A model generated the notes under the pieces. The model was not told where the DNA came from. It saw only the letters and a list, made by a program, of their open reading frames with translations, and did not search any database. From positions 7,736 through 71,735 of the forward strand of contig JAZKBR010000009.1 of assembly GCA_040388535.1 (NCBI GenBank): 64,000 bases of DNA. Direction: 5' to 3'. Origin of the DNA: Gemmatimonadota bacterium (GTDB lineage: Bacteria; Gemmatimonadota; Gemmatimonadetes; Gemmatimonadales; GWC2-71-9). Position 1 is the stretch's first letter, and every line of letters begins with the position of its first letter. The translations under genes were made by a program, and so were the position numbers. Below, piece after piece: positions 57,009 to 64,000 of the stretch.

Positions 57009-57015
57009 GGAGGGG
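57009..57015 (+). promoter_or_regulatory. Shine-Dalgarno GGAGGGG
   Basis: A strong ribosome-binding site two to five bases ahead of ATG 57018; it sets the start of the unknown gene that heads the fahA operon. Confidence 0.65.
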
Positions 57016-57017
57016 GT

Positions 57018-57899
57018 ATGCGCACGGTATTCCGGGGGATCGTCGACTACGCCGGCCTCTTCCCGCCCGCCAGCCTGGGAATGGCCGAGTCAATCCTCCA
57101 GTTCGAGCAATACCGTCGCTCCCCCGATCGTGCAATGCTCGGGCGGTTCGTTGTCGCGGCCAGTCGACTCGAAGAGTTTGGGGGGGAGTTCCTCCGCCTC
57201 GCGCTCACCGCCGACCCGGCCGATCCATGGCGCCTCTCCGCGGTGACGGGCGCCCTCCTCCCCACGGAAATGGATCGTGTCAACGCCTTCAAGGCGGTCT
57301 GGGATGCGCGTGGTGTCATCGTCGATGCGATCGAGCACCGGGTGGCCAATGCTGGTCAGGTGATCGTGGTGAACGAGATTGTGCCGCCAAGCTTCGTGCG
57401 CTTTCTGGAGGTCCCGGCCGAGGGTCCGTACGGCCCGTTGGTGAAGGCGATCGGAGGGATCGGCGCGTTCGGCAAGATCCGCACGGGCGGAACCTCGCCG
57501 GAGCTCTTTCCGTCGCCGGAATCGCTCACGCAGTTTCTGATCGCATGCACCGTGCAGCGAGTTCCTTTCAAGGCGACTGCCGGACTGCACCATCCGTTGC
57601 GCGGCTCATTCCCGCTCACCTACGACGCGCACTCCGAGCGATTCGTGATGTACGGTTTCGTCAATGTCCTGCTGGCCACAGCGGAACTGATGCGCGGCGG
57701 TGAGGGTGAAACCGCGCAGCAGATTCTCGAAGAGGATGAGCCGTCGGCCTTCGCGAGTTCCGCCGACGCCATCGCCTGGCGTGATTCGCGCTACTCGGGC
57801 GACGAACTCGCACGCGTCCGGCGTGAACTCTTTCTCGGCTTCGGCTCCTGTTCCTTCCGCGAGCCGGTCGACGAACTGCGCGCACTGGCGGTCGCATGA
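57018..57899 (+). CDS. Conserved unknown protein preceding fumarylacetoacetase
   Basis: 293 residues, cytosolic by composition. Conserved-looking segments are RGIVDYAGLFPPASLGMAES at the start, VKAIGGIGAFGKIRTGG, LTQFLIACTVQRVPFKATAG followed by LHHPLRGSFPL, and a C-terminal GFGSCSFREPVDEL. Repeated strand-helix units could make a TIM-barrel-like enzyme, with the KATAGLHH patch as a candidate active site; this is inference. It overlaps fahA by 4 nt, so a role in tyrosine or phenylacetate breakdown is plausible but untested. Confidence 0.7.
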   Translation: MRTVFRGIVDYAGLFPPASLGMAESILQFEQYRRSPDRAMLGRFVVAASRLEEFGGEFLRLALTADPADPWRLSAVTGALLPTEMDRVNAFKAVWDARGVIVDAIEHRVANAGQVIVVNEIVPPSFVRFLEVPAEGPYGPLVKAIGGIGAFGKIRTGGTSPELFPSPESLTQFLIACTVQRVPFKATAGLHHPLRGSFPLTYDAHSERFVMYGFVNVLLATAELMRGGEGETAQQILEEDEPSAFASSADAIAWRDSRYSGDELARVRRELFLGFGSCSFREPVDELRALAVA

Positions 57900-59191
57900 G
57901 CGAGCTTGATGTCACGCACGACGCATCACGCCGCAGCTGGGTGCCGAGTGCTGCCGGTCACGCGGAATTCCCAGTTCAGAATCTTCCGTTCGGTGTGAGT
58001 GCGACCGATGCGGCTTCCGGGCATCTGCTGGTCGCCATCGGTGATGAGGCGCTCGACCTCCCGGCGGCGCTTGCCGCGGGTTGGGGTGCGGATCTGCCAG
58101 GGCATTTGCAAGCCGCGTTACAGGCGAGCGATGTCAACCCGCTGGCGACCCTCACGCCAGTGGACTGGCGCGCAGTGCGCCGTGCACTCTCCGACGCGCT
58201 CAGCGACGAGCACTGGGCACCCAGGCTCACGCAGGCGCTTCGGCCGCAACGATCGCTCGCGATGCAGTTGCCCATGACTGTCCGCAACTACACCGACTTC
58301 TATGCGTCGATCCATCACGCCACCAATGTCGGCTCGATGTTTCGCCCCGATAGCCCGTTGCTACCCAACTACAAGTGGGTGCCGATCGGCTATCACGGCC
58401 GGGCGTCCTCGATCGTCATCGACGGCACGCCAGTACGTCGGCCCAGTGGTCAGCTCAAGGGCCCCGATGCCGAGCGTCCGGTCTTCGCCCCGAGCCGATC
58501 ACTCGACTACGAACTCGAGCTGGGCCTGGTCATCGGCGGCAACAATGCCATCGGCTCCGCAGTCACCGCTGCCGATGCGGCCGCGAGACTGTTCGGAGTG
58601 GTCCTGCTGAATGACTGGTCGGCGCGCGACATCCAGTCGTGGGAGTACCAGCCGCTGGGACCCTTTCTCGCGAAGAACTTTGCCTCAACGATCTCCCCAT
58701 GGATCGTCACGGTGGATGCCTTGCGTCCGTTCCGCGTGGTGATGCCCGAGCGTACCGGCAATGATCCGTCGGTGCTCGACTATCTCGTGATCCGTGACGA
58801 CGCCACCTGGGCGATCACCCTCGACGTGGAACTCCGCAGCGCCGCGATGCGCGAGCGCCGGGATCCCGCGTTCCGGGTGAGCCGCGGCGAGTTCGCGGAC
58901 GCGATGTACTGGACTCCCTCGCAATTGGTCGTGCACCACGGCAGCAACGGCTGCAACCTGCTGGCTGGCGACCTGCTCGGGACGGGCACGATTTCCGGAC
59001 GCGTTCCGGAGTCTCGCGGGTGTCTGCTCGAACGCACCTGGCGCGGTGCCGAGCCACTGACACTTCCCGACGGCACGCAACGCCGCTTTCTCGAGGATGG
59101 CGACGAGCTCTCGCTCCACGCGCACGCCGAGCGTGCCGGAGCAGTGTCCATCGGCTTTGGCAGTTGCGGTGGTGTGGTGCTGCCCGCGTGA
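57896..59191 (+). CDS. fahA: Fumarylacetoacetase
   Basis: 431 residues, the normal length. The N-terminal SH3-like domain (about 1-125) is followed by the catalytic domain: DFYASIHHATNVGSMFRP carries the metal Asp134 and the catalytic His141; SLDYELELGLVIGG supplies Glu206 and Glu208; LLNDWSARDIQSWEYQPLGP contains the next metal Asp. It hydrolyses 4-fumarylacetoacetate to fumarate and acetoacetate, the last step of tyrosine catabolism, in the cytosol. Homogentisate dioxygenase and maleylacetoacetate isomerase are not in this window. ATG overlaps the preceding stop by 4 nt. Confidence 0.95.
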   Translation: MSELDVTHDASRRSWVPSAAGHAEFPVQNLPFGVSATDAASGHLLVAIGDEALDLPAALAAGWGADLPGHLQAALQASDVNPLATLTPVDWRAVRRALSDALSDEHWAPRLTQALRPQRSLAMQLPMTVRNYTDFYASIHHATNVGSMFRPDSPLLPNYKWVPIGYHGRASSIVIDGTPVRRPSGQLKGPDAERPVFAPSRSLDYELELGLVIGGNNAIGSAVTAADAAARLFGVVLLNDWSARDIQSWEYQPLGPFLAKNFASTISPWIVTVDALRPFRVVMPERTGNDPSVLDYLVIRDDATWAITLDVELRSAAMRERRDPAFRVSRGEFADAMYWTPSQLVVHHGSNGCNLLAGDLLGTGTISGRVPESRGCLLERTWRGAEPLTLPDGTQRRFLEDGDELSLHAHAERAGAVSIGFGSCGGVVLPA

Positions 59192-59706
59192 CTGCCCGCG
59201 TGCCAGTGACGGTGAGTCATCTCGAACTTGTCGGTCCGACGGCCCTGCGACCCAGTACCGCGAGCAGTGACGGCGCCGTCTTGCGGCGGATGCAACCGCC
59301 CGAGGCGGCAGCAGTGGCCGCCTCGATGTATCGCTCGGTCGGTGGTGACTGGCATTGGCAGGACCGTTTGCCGTGGACCGCCGAAGACTGGGCCAGCGAG
59401 ATCCACCGTGATGGTGTGGAGATCTGGCTGTTGTCCGACGGCGCTGCTGACGTGGGCTACTGCGAACTTGAATTGCTTGGTGATGTGGTCGAGATCAAGT
59501 ATTTCGGCCTCACTGCCGCGGGGATGGGGCGCGGGCTCGGAGGCTGGCTGCTCACCCGCTCGGTTCAGCGCGCGTGGGAGCTCGGGGCCGCGCGCGTCAT
59601 CCTGAATACCTGCACCCTCGACGGCCCCGCTGCCTTGCCAAACTATCTCGCGCGCGGGTTCCGGCTGGTGCGAGTGGAACACCAGCTCCGGGAGCTCCGC
59701 CAGTGA
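59188..59706 (+). CDS. GNAT family acetyltransferase
   Basis: 172 residues from GTG 59188 in a 4-nt overlap with fahA. DVGYCELELLGDVVEIKYFG, LTAAGMGRGLGGWLLTRSVQ (acetyl-CoA loop GMGRGLG) and VILNTCTLDGPAALPNYLAR match the GNAT subgroup often seen next to amino-acid catabolic genes. The motif WHWQDRLPW near residue 60 is typical of that subgroup. Substrate unknown. It is coupled on both sides. Confidence 0.85.
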   Translation: MTARVPVTVSHLELVGPTALRPSTASSDGAVLRRMQPPEAAAVAASMYRSVGGDWHWQDRLPWTAEDWASEIHRDGVEIWLLSDGAADVGYCELELLGDVVEIKYFGLTAAGMGRGLGGWLLTRSVQRAWELGAARVILNTCTLDGPAALPNYLARGFRLVRVEHQLRELRQ

Positions 59707-60341
59707 AGATCAGCGAACTCCGCCGTGACTACGCGCGTGCCGCGCTAGATGAGGTCAGCACCTCCCTCGACCCGCTCGAGCAGTTCAGCCGCTGGTTCGC
59801 TGAAGCGCGACAGGCGGATCTGCTCGAAGTGAACGCCATGACGCTCGCGACGTCCGATGCCACGGGTCGCCCGAGCGCGCGCATCGTGCTGCTGAAAGGT
59901 GTGGATGCTCGTGGCTTCCTCTTTTTCACCGATTACCGGTCGCGGAAAGGCGAGGAGCTGGCGCAGAATCCGCGCGCGGCGCTGGTGTTCCACTGGGCCG
60001 AACTCGAACGGCAGGTCCGGATCGGTGGCGCGGTGGAGCGATTGAGCGGTGAGGAATCGGCGAGCTACTTCCATAGCAGGCCCGAAGGGTCGCGCATCGG
60101 CGCCTGGGCCTCGCATCAGAGCGCGCCGCTCAAGGACCGTCGCGAACTCGAATCGAAGGTCGAGGAACTCACCGCAGCGTTCGCGAACGGCGAGATCCCG
60201 CTGCCCCCGTACTGGGGCGGCTTCCGTGTTGTGCCGGAGGAGATGGAGTTCTGGCAGGGGCGGCCGAGTCGCCTGCACGACCGAATCACCTATCAGCGGA
60301 TCGGCGATGGTGACTGGGTCCGCGGACGACTCTCACCATGA
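59703..60341 (+). CDS. pdxH: Pyridoxamine 5'-phosphate oxidase
   Basis: 212 residues, GTG start overlapping the previous stop. FMN-binding segment ARIVLLKGVDARGFLFFTDY, SRKGEELAQNPRAALVFHW, then RIGAWASHQS and the C-terminal signature EFWQGRPSRLHDR define PdxH. The enzyme oxidises pyridoxine or pyridoxamine 5'-phosphate to PLP with O2 and FMN. Length is close to the E. coli enzyme. The C terminus RGRLSP corresponds to the usual RLxP ending. Confidence 0.95.
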   Translation: MKISELRRDYARAALDEVSTSLDPLEQFSRWFAEARQADLLEVNAMTLATSDATGRPSARIVLLKGVDARGFLFFTDYRSRKGEELAQNPRAALVFHWAELERQVRIGGAVERLSGEESASYFHSRPEGSRIGAWASHQSAPLKDRRELESKVEELTAAFANGEIPLPPYWGGFRVVPEEMEFWQGRPSRLHDRITYQRIGDGDWVRGRLSP

Positions 60342-60351
60342 TGGCATCTCG

Positions 60352-61242
60352 GTGGTGACGCGTTCGGCGCCGAAGCTCGCCGATGGCGCCCGCCTCGCGG
60401 CCGCGGGCGTGCTCGTCAACGCGCTGCTGGCGATCGTCAAGGGCGTCGCCGGCATCCTCGGCAATTCGTACGCGCTCATCGCCGATGCGGTCGAGTCAGT
60501 CGCGGACATTGCCGGTTCGCTGGTGGTGTGGGGTTCACTCCGTCTCTCCGCGAGATCCGCAGATGACGATCACCCGTACGGCCACGGCAAGGCCGAGCCA
60601 CTCGCTGCGGCCGCCGTCGGGTTGATGCTCTGTGGTGCGGCGCTCGGCATCGCGGTGAAGGCGGTCGATCAGATCCGGGATCCGCACCACGCGCCGAAGC
60701 CCTACACCCTGCTCGTGCTCATCGGGGTGATGGTTGTGAAGGAGTTGCTCGCGCGCCGGGTTTTCCGTGTCGCAAGCGACGTCGAGTCCCAGGCAGTGCA
60801 CGCCGATGCCTGGCACCATCGCGCCGACGCGATCACTTCCGGCGCGGCGTTCATCGGCATCTCGGCGGCGTTGATTGGCGGCGTGGGCTACGAGTGGTGC
60901 GATGCGGCCGCGGCGATGCTTGCTTCGGCAGTGATCGGTGTCAACGCCGCGTTCATCCTGCGCCCGGCCGTACACGAACTGATGGATGGCGCCCCCGACA
61001 CCTCCCTGCTGCATCGGGTGGCCGAGGCCGCCGAAACGGTCGATGGCGTCCAGATGATCGAGAAGTTGAAAGCACGCAAAGTCGGAACGCGTTACTTCGT
61101 CGATCTGCATGTCCAGGCCGATCCGGCAATGTCGCTCCACGATTCGCACATCCTCAGCGGTTGCGTCAAGACGGCAATCCGCCGGGCGGTGCCGTCGGTC
61201 GAGAACGTGCTGGTCCATATGGAGCCGTTCGAACCAGTATGA
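60352..61242 (+). CDS. Cation diffusion facilitator family transporter
   Basis: 296 residues from GTG 60352; GTG 60355 or ATG 60307 (35-nt overlap with pdxH) are alternatives. Six helices are visible, with the two metal motifs: ALIADAVESVADIAGS in helix 2 and HADAWHHRADAITSGA (HxxxD) in helix 5. DHPYGHGKAEPLAAA follows helix 2 as usual. The C-terminal cytosolic domain (FVDLHVQADPAMSLHDSHIL, VLVHMEPFEP) forms the metal-binding dimer. These proteins export Zn2+, Fe2+ or Mn2+ against protons; which metal is not clear from sequence. Confidence 0.9.
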   Translation: MVTRSAPKLADGARLAAAGVLVNALLAIVKGVAGILGNSYALIADAVESVADIAGSLVVWGSLRLSARSADDDHPYGHGKAEPLAAAAVGLMLCGAALGIAVKAVDQIRDPHHAPKPYTLLVLIGVMVVKELLARRVFRVASDVESQAVHADAWHHRADAITSGAAFIGISAALIGGVGYEWCDAAAAMLASAVIGVNAAFILRPAVHELMDGAPDTSLLHRVAEAAETVDGVQMIEKLKARKVGTRYFVDLHVQADPAMSLHDSHILSGCVKTAIRRAVPSVENVLVHMEPFEPV

Positions 61243-62552
61243 CACTTGTCACGCGAGTCGGCGCGGCCCTCGATCGACTCTCGCCGCCCGGGGCGACCTG
61301 TCTGGTCGCGGTTTCGGGTGGCCCCGATTCGCTTGCGTTGCTCGACCTGCTTCACCTCTCGCATGAACAGCACGGTCGCCCTCTTGTTGTCGGTCATATC
61401 GACCACGGCATCGCCCAGGGAAGCGCCACGGTGGCCGATTCCGTCGAACGGGCCGCAGCGGAGCGTGGTATTCCGTTCCATCGCGTCCGACTCGAACTCG
61501 GGCCCTTGGCATCGGAAACCCGCGCCCGGGTGGCTCGTCGAGCTGCACTGGAGGAGATGGCAACCAATTGCGGGGCGGGCGTGGTCGTGCTCGGCCACCA
61601 CGCCGACGATCAGGCCGAGACGGTGCTGCTGCGGGTACTGCGCGGCAGCGGTCCGGCCGGACTGGCAGGAATGGCGGGCCGCTCGGGTATCTGGGTCCGG
61701 CCGCTGCTTGGTGTTACCCGGCGCGAATTGACCCACCATCTCCGGCATCGAGGCTTGACCGGATGGACCGACCCCGCCAATAGCGACCCACGGCACCTCC
61801 GTTCCTGGCTTCGGGGGAGTGTCCTGCCGCTGCTGCGCGACCGGCTCCCCGACCTTGAGGCGAGGCTCCTCGAGACCGCTCGGCAAGCTGCGGCCGCCAG
61901 AGCCGGCTGGGATGACATTCCGGCGCTCCTTCCAGCGCTCGACCTCCGGGCAGATTCTGACGCGATTTCCGTTGCCGCTCCCCCCCTGTCGGACTATCGT
62001 TCAGGCGTGCGTCACGCCGTCCTGGCAGCCCTGGGGCGGCGGTTCGGCGTCCCCATCGGCCGGCGTCGTCTCGCGGCGATCGACCAGCTGCTGCAGGGAG
62101 GTCAGGGGAGCGTGTCGCTCGCTGCCCGTTTCGAGGCGGAACTGTTCGATGGGCGCCTGACGTTCAGGATTTCAGCGAGGCCGATGCGGCAAGCGGTTCA
62201 GCTGGAGGCGGGGCGCCTGATTCGCGTGGGTTCGGCCGAGTTCAAGGTGAATGAAGGAATGGCGACGCCCAGCGACCGTGGTGGCTGGAGTGCCGAGTTG
62301 GTCAGCGGGAAATATTTCGCCCGCGCGTGGCAACGAGGCGACCGGATTCGTCCCCTCAAAGGACAGGGCAGCCGCGCGGTCTCGGTCTTGCTTCGAGAAG
62401 CACGAGTACCGGCAGGGCGTCGGCCAGAATGGCCGATCGTTGCCGAAGTGGCCAGCGCGACGATCGTGTGGGTACCGGGCATCTGCCGAGCGGATGCGTG
62501 CATTCCAGAACCAGGAACCAAGGCCCTGCATGTCGACTGTGCTCTCGCCTGA
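61239..62552 (+). CDS. tilS: tRNA(Ile)-lysidine synthetase
   Basis: 437 residues, ATG in an ATGA overlap. The N-type ATP pyrophosphatase loop LVAVSGGPDSLALLDLL (26-31 SGGPDS), VGHIDHGIA and VVLGHHADDQAETVLLRVLR followed by LRGSG are diagnostic. The TilS C-terminal domain is present (FARAWQRGDRIRPLKGQGSR, VSVLLREARVPAGRRPEWP). TilS converts cytidine 34 of tRNA-Ile(CAU) to lysidine so that it reads AUA; it is essential in most bacteria. The last 23 nt overlap hpt. Confidence 0.95.
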   Translation: MTLVTRVGAALDRLSPPGATCLVAVSGGPDSLALLDLLHLSHEQHGRPLVVGHIDHGIAQGSATVADSVERAAAERGIPFHRVRLELGPLASETRARVARRAALEEMATNCGAGVVVLGHHADDQAETVLLRVLRGSGPAGLAGMAGRSGIWVRPLLGVTRRELTHHLRHRGLTGWTDPANSDPRHLRSWLRGSVLPLLRDRLPDLEARLLETARQAAAARAGWDDIPALLPALDLRADSDAISVAAPPLSDYRSGVRHAVLAALGRRFGVPIGRRRLAAIDQLLQGGQGSVSLAARFEAELFDGRLTFRISARPMRQAVQLEAGRLIRVGSAEFKVNEGMATPSDRGGWSAELVSGKYFARAWQRGDRIRPLKGQGSRAVSVLLREARVPAGRRPEWPIVAEVASATIVWVPGICRADACIPEPGTKALHVDCALA

Positions 62553-63087
62553 AATGAAGCGCCGCGCAGGCGGCCGTGAACTGCGGATCGTCCTCGATGA
62601 GGCCACGATCGCCGATCGGGTGCGTCAGCTCGGCTCCGAAATCACGGCGGCATATCCGGATGGTGACCTGCTGGTGCTCGGGCTGCTCAAGGGAAGCTTC
62701 ATCTTCCTGAGCGACCTGGTGCGACAGATCGACCGTCCGCTGCATCTGGATTTTCTGGTGGCGAGTTCATACGGCAGCGGCACGGTGTCGAGCGGCACGG
62801 TGCGCCTGCTTTACGACCCGGAGACGCCGCTCGAAGGGAAGCACATCCTCATTGTCGAGGATATCATCGACAGTGGGCGGACGATGATCCACCTGTTGAA
62901 GTTGCTTGAAGCGCGCAACCCGGCCTCGGTGGCGGTGTGCGCTCTGCTCGACAAGAATCTGTTGCCGGAGCCGATCCCCCAGATGCGCTGGGTGGGCTTC
63001 CCGGCACCGCCCGCCTTCCTGGTCGGCTACGGCCTGGATCACGCGGAAGACTTTCGCCATCTCCCGTTTATCGGTGACCTGATCTGA
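62530..63087 (+). CDS. hpt: Hypoxanthine phosphoribosyltransferase
   Basis: 185 residues from ATG 62530 (ATG 62554 is the other option). [20 protein letters not shown] and the PRPP-binding [20 protein letters not shown], with [16 protein letters not shown] as the flexible loop and [20 protein letters not shown] at the end, match bacterial HPRT. It salvages hypoxanthine (and usually guanine) with PRPP. The tilS-hpt-ftsH order is widespread in bacteria and supports the call. Confidence 0.95.
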   Translation: MSTVLSPEMKRRAGGRELRIVLDEATIADRVRQLGSEITAAYPDGDLLVLGLLKGSFIFLSDLVRQIDRPLHLDFLVASSYGSGTVSSGTVRLLYDPETPLEGKHILIVEDIIDSGRTMIHLLKLLEARNPASVAVCALLDKNLLPEPIPQMRWVGFPAPPAFLVGYGLDHAEDFRHLPFIGDLI

Positions 63088-64000
63088 TGCCAGACCGCAA
63101 TGTGCCTCGCCCGCCGTCCAACAACCTGGGTGCCATGAGCAAGACGCTTGCTCTCTGGGCGCTCGGGGTGCTCATCGTGCTGGCGTTGTTCCAGTACATG
63201 CAGAAGCAGCGCTCGCCCAGCGAGTTCACCTACACCGAATTCTCGCGCCAGCTCGACGGCGGCAACGTCAGCGCGGTCGAGATCGTCGATGGCAAGGTGC
63301 TCAAGGGCGAGTTCCGCACGCCCGTCCTGCAGCAGACACGTCAGGTGAAGGTCTTCACCGTGCTGCTGCCGGTGGCGAATTCCTACGAGTTCATGCAGCG
63401 CCTCGAACAGGCTGGCGTGAATATCACGGCGAAAGAGGCCAAGGGCGGCCTCACGCTGCTGTTGCTGCAGGCGTTGCCGTGGGTGGTCATCATCGTGATC
63501 TGGTGGTTCCTCTTCCGGCAGATGCAGGCCGGCGGCAACCGCGCTTTCGCCTTCGGGAAGTCCAAGGCGAAGCTCCTGACCGGCGATACGCCCAAACTGA
63601 CATTCGCCGATGTCGCGGGCGCCGACGAGGCGAAGGTCGAGCTGCAGGAAGTGATCGAGTTCCTCAAGGATCCGCAGAAGTTCACCCGCCTCGGCGGACG
63701 CCTCCCCAAGGGCGCCTTGCTGGTGGGGCCTCCGGGCACCGGCAAGACGCTGCTCGCGAAGGCCGTCGCCGGTGAGGCCGGGCGTCCCTTCTTCTCGATG
63801 TCGGGCTCCGACTTCGTGGAAATGTTCGTGGGTGTCGGTGCCTCGCGGGTGCGTGACCTGTTCGAGCAGGGGAAGGCGCACGCCCCGTGCATCATCTTCA
63901 TCGACGAAATCGACGCAGTCGGGCGGCATCGCGGCGCAGGCCTCGGTGGCGGTCACGACGAGCGCGAGCAGACGCTCAATCAGCTGCTGGTCGAGATGGA
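63087..64000 (+). CDS. ftsH: ATP-dependent zinc metalloprotease FtsH (5' part)
   Basis: The first 304 codons; the gene runs past the right edge. ATG overlaps the hpt stop by one base. Helix 1 ([18 protein letters not shown], about 21-38), a periplasmic domain, helix 2 ([20 protein letters not shown], about 122-141), then the AAA+ domain: [20 protein letters not shown], Walker A GPPGTGKT (214-221), pore loop MFVGVG, Walker [13 protein letters not shown] (268-279). The HExxH protease domain lies beyond the window. FtsH degrades membrane and regulatory proteins. Confidence 0.97.
   Translation, partial: MPDRNVPRPPSNNLGAMSKTLALWALGVLIVLALFQYMQKQRSPSEFTYTEFSRQLDGGNVSAVEIVDGKVLKGEFRTPVLQQTRQVKVFTVLLPVANSYEFMQRLEQAGVNITAKEAKGGLTLLLLQALPWVVIIVIWWFLFRQMQAGGNRAFAFGKSKAKLLTGDTPKLTFADVAGADEAKVELQEVIEFLKDPQKFTRLGGRLPKGALLVGPPGTGKTLLAKAVAGEAGRPFFSMSGSDFVEMFVGVGASRVRDLFEQGKAHAPCIIFIDEIDAVGRHRGAGLGGGHDEREQTLNQLLVEM

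Overview
The window is GC-rich, densely packed bacterial chromosome that most resembles Gemmatimonadota. This is inferred from gene content and not from a marker gene: many secreted six-bladed beta-propeller lipoproteins, a MacB/FtsX 'orphan' double permease, a VWA/MoxR/DUF58/DUF4159/DUF4175 cluster, frequent GTG and TTG starts, and chains of 1-4 nt ATGA/GTGA overlaps. No rRNA, tRNA, CRISPR array, transposase or phage gene was seen. The right edge cuts ftsH.

Layout. 1-962 is non-coding and built from three diverged copies of a long direct repeat plus hairpin modules. 963-31252 is an accessory-like stretch of small exported proteins, lipoproteins and membrane proteins. It holds five paralogous six-bladed beta-propeller proteins and an apparent C-terminal remnant of a sixth, two VOC proteins, a DinB-fold protein, a stand-alone Clp-N protein, a small HPF-like protein, an FAD monooxygenase directly followed by a GH43 glycosidase, a serine esterase, a GGDEF protein and a methyltransferase. 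Most short dispersed repeats are here: a 21-bp minisatellite in a divergent promoter region, AGACTAG heptamer arrays at two stop codons, a hairpin repeat family with covarying stems, and an inverted-repeat element.

31302-41868 holds a BKACE (DUF849) enzyme with an acetyltransferase, a bactofilin with a zinc-ribbon partner, an operon of ECF sigma factor, membrane anti-sigma candidate and two exported HEAT-repeat proteins, then the ADOP-type permease and an exported DinB-fold protein. 41963-56034 is a tightly coupled eight-gene operon: VWA/GATase-like membrane protein, caspase-like protein lacking its catalytic Cys, TPR protein with a gluzincin peptidase domain, DUF4159, MoxR ATPase, DUF58, BatA-like VWA protein, and a 1214-residue DUF4175-like protein with a Gly-Gln tail. 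It looks like an envelope-associated relative of Bat/MoxR systems and is the strongest candidate for an under-described system here. A FliA-type sigma factor follows.

57018-64000 is a second coupled block: conserved unknown protein, fumarylacetoacetase (tyrosine breakdown), acetyltransferase, pdxH (PLP synthesis), a cation-efflux protein, then the widespread tilS-hpt-ftsH order.

Functions rest on motifs and family knowledge read by eye; no database search was run.
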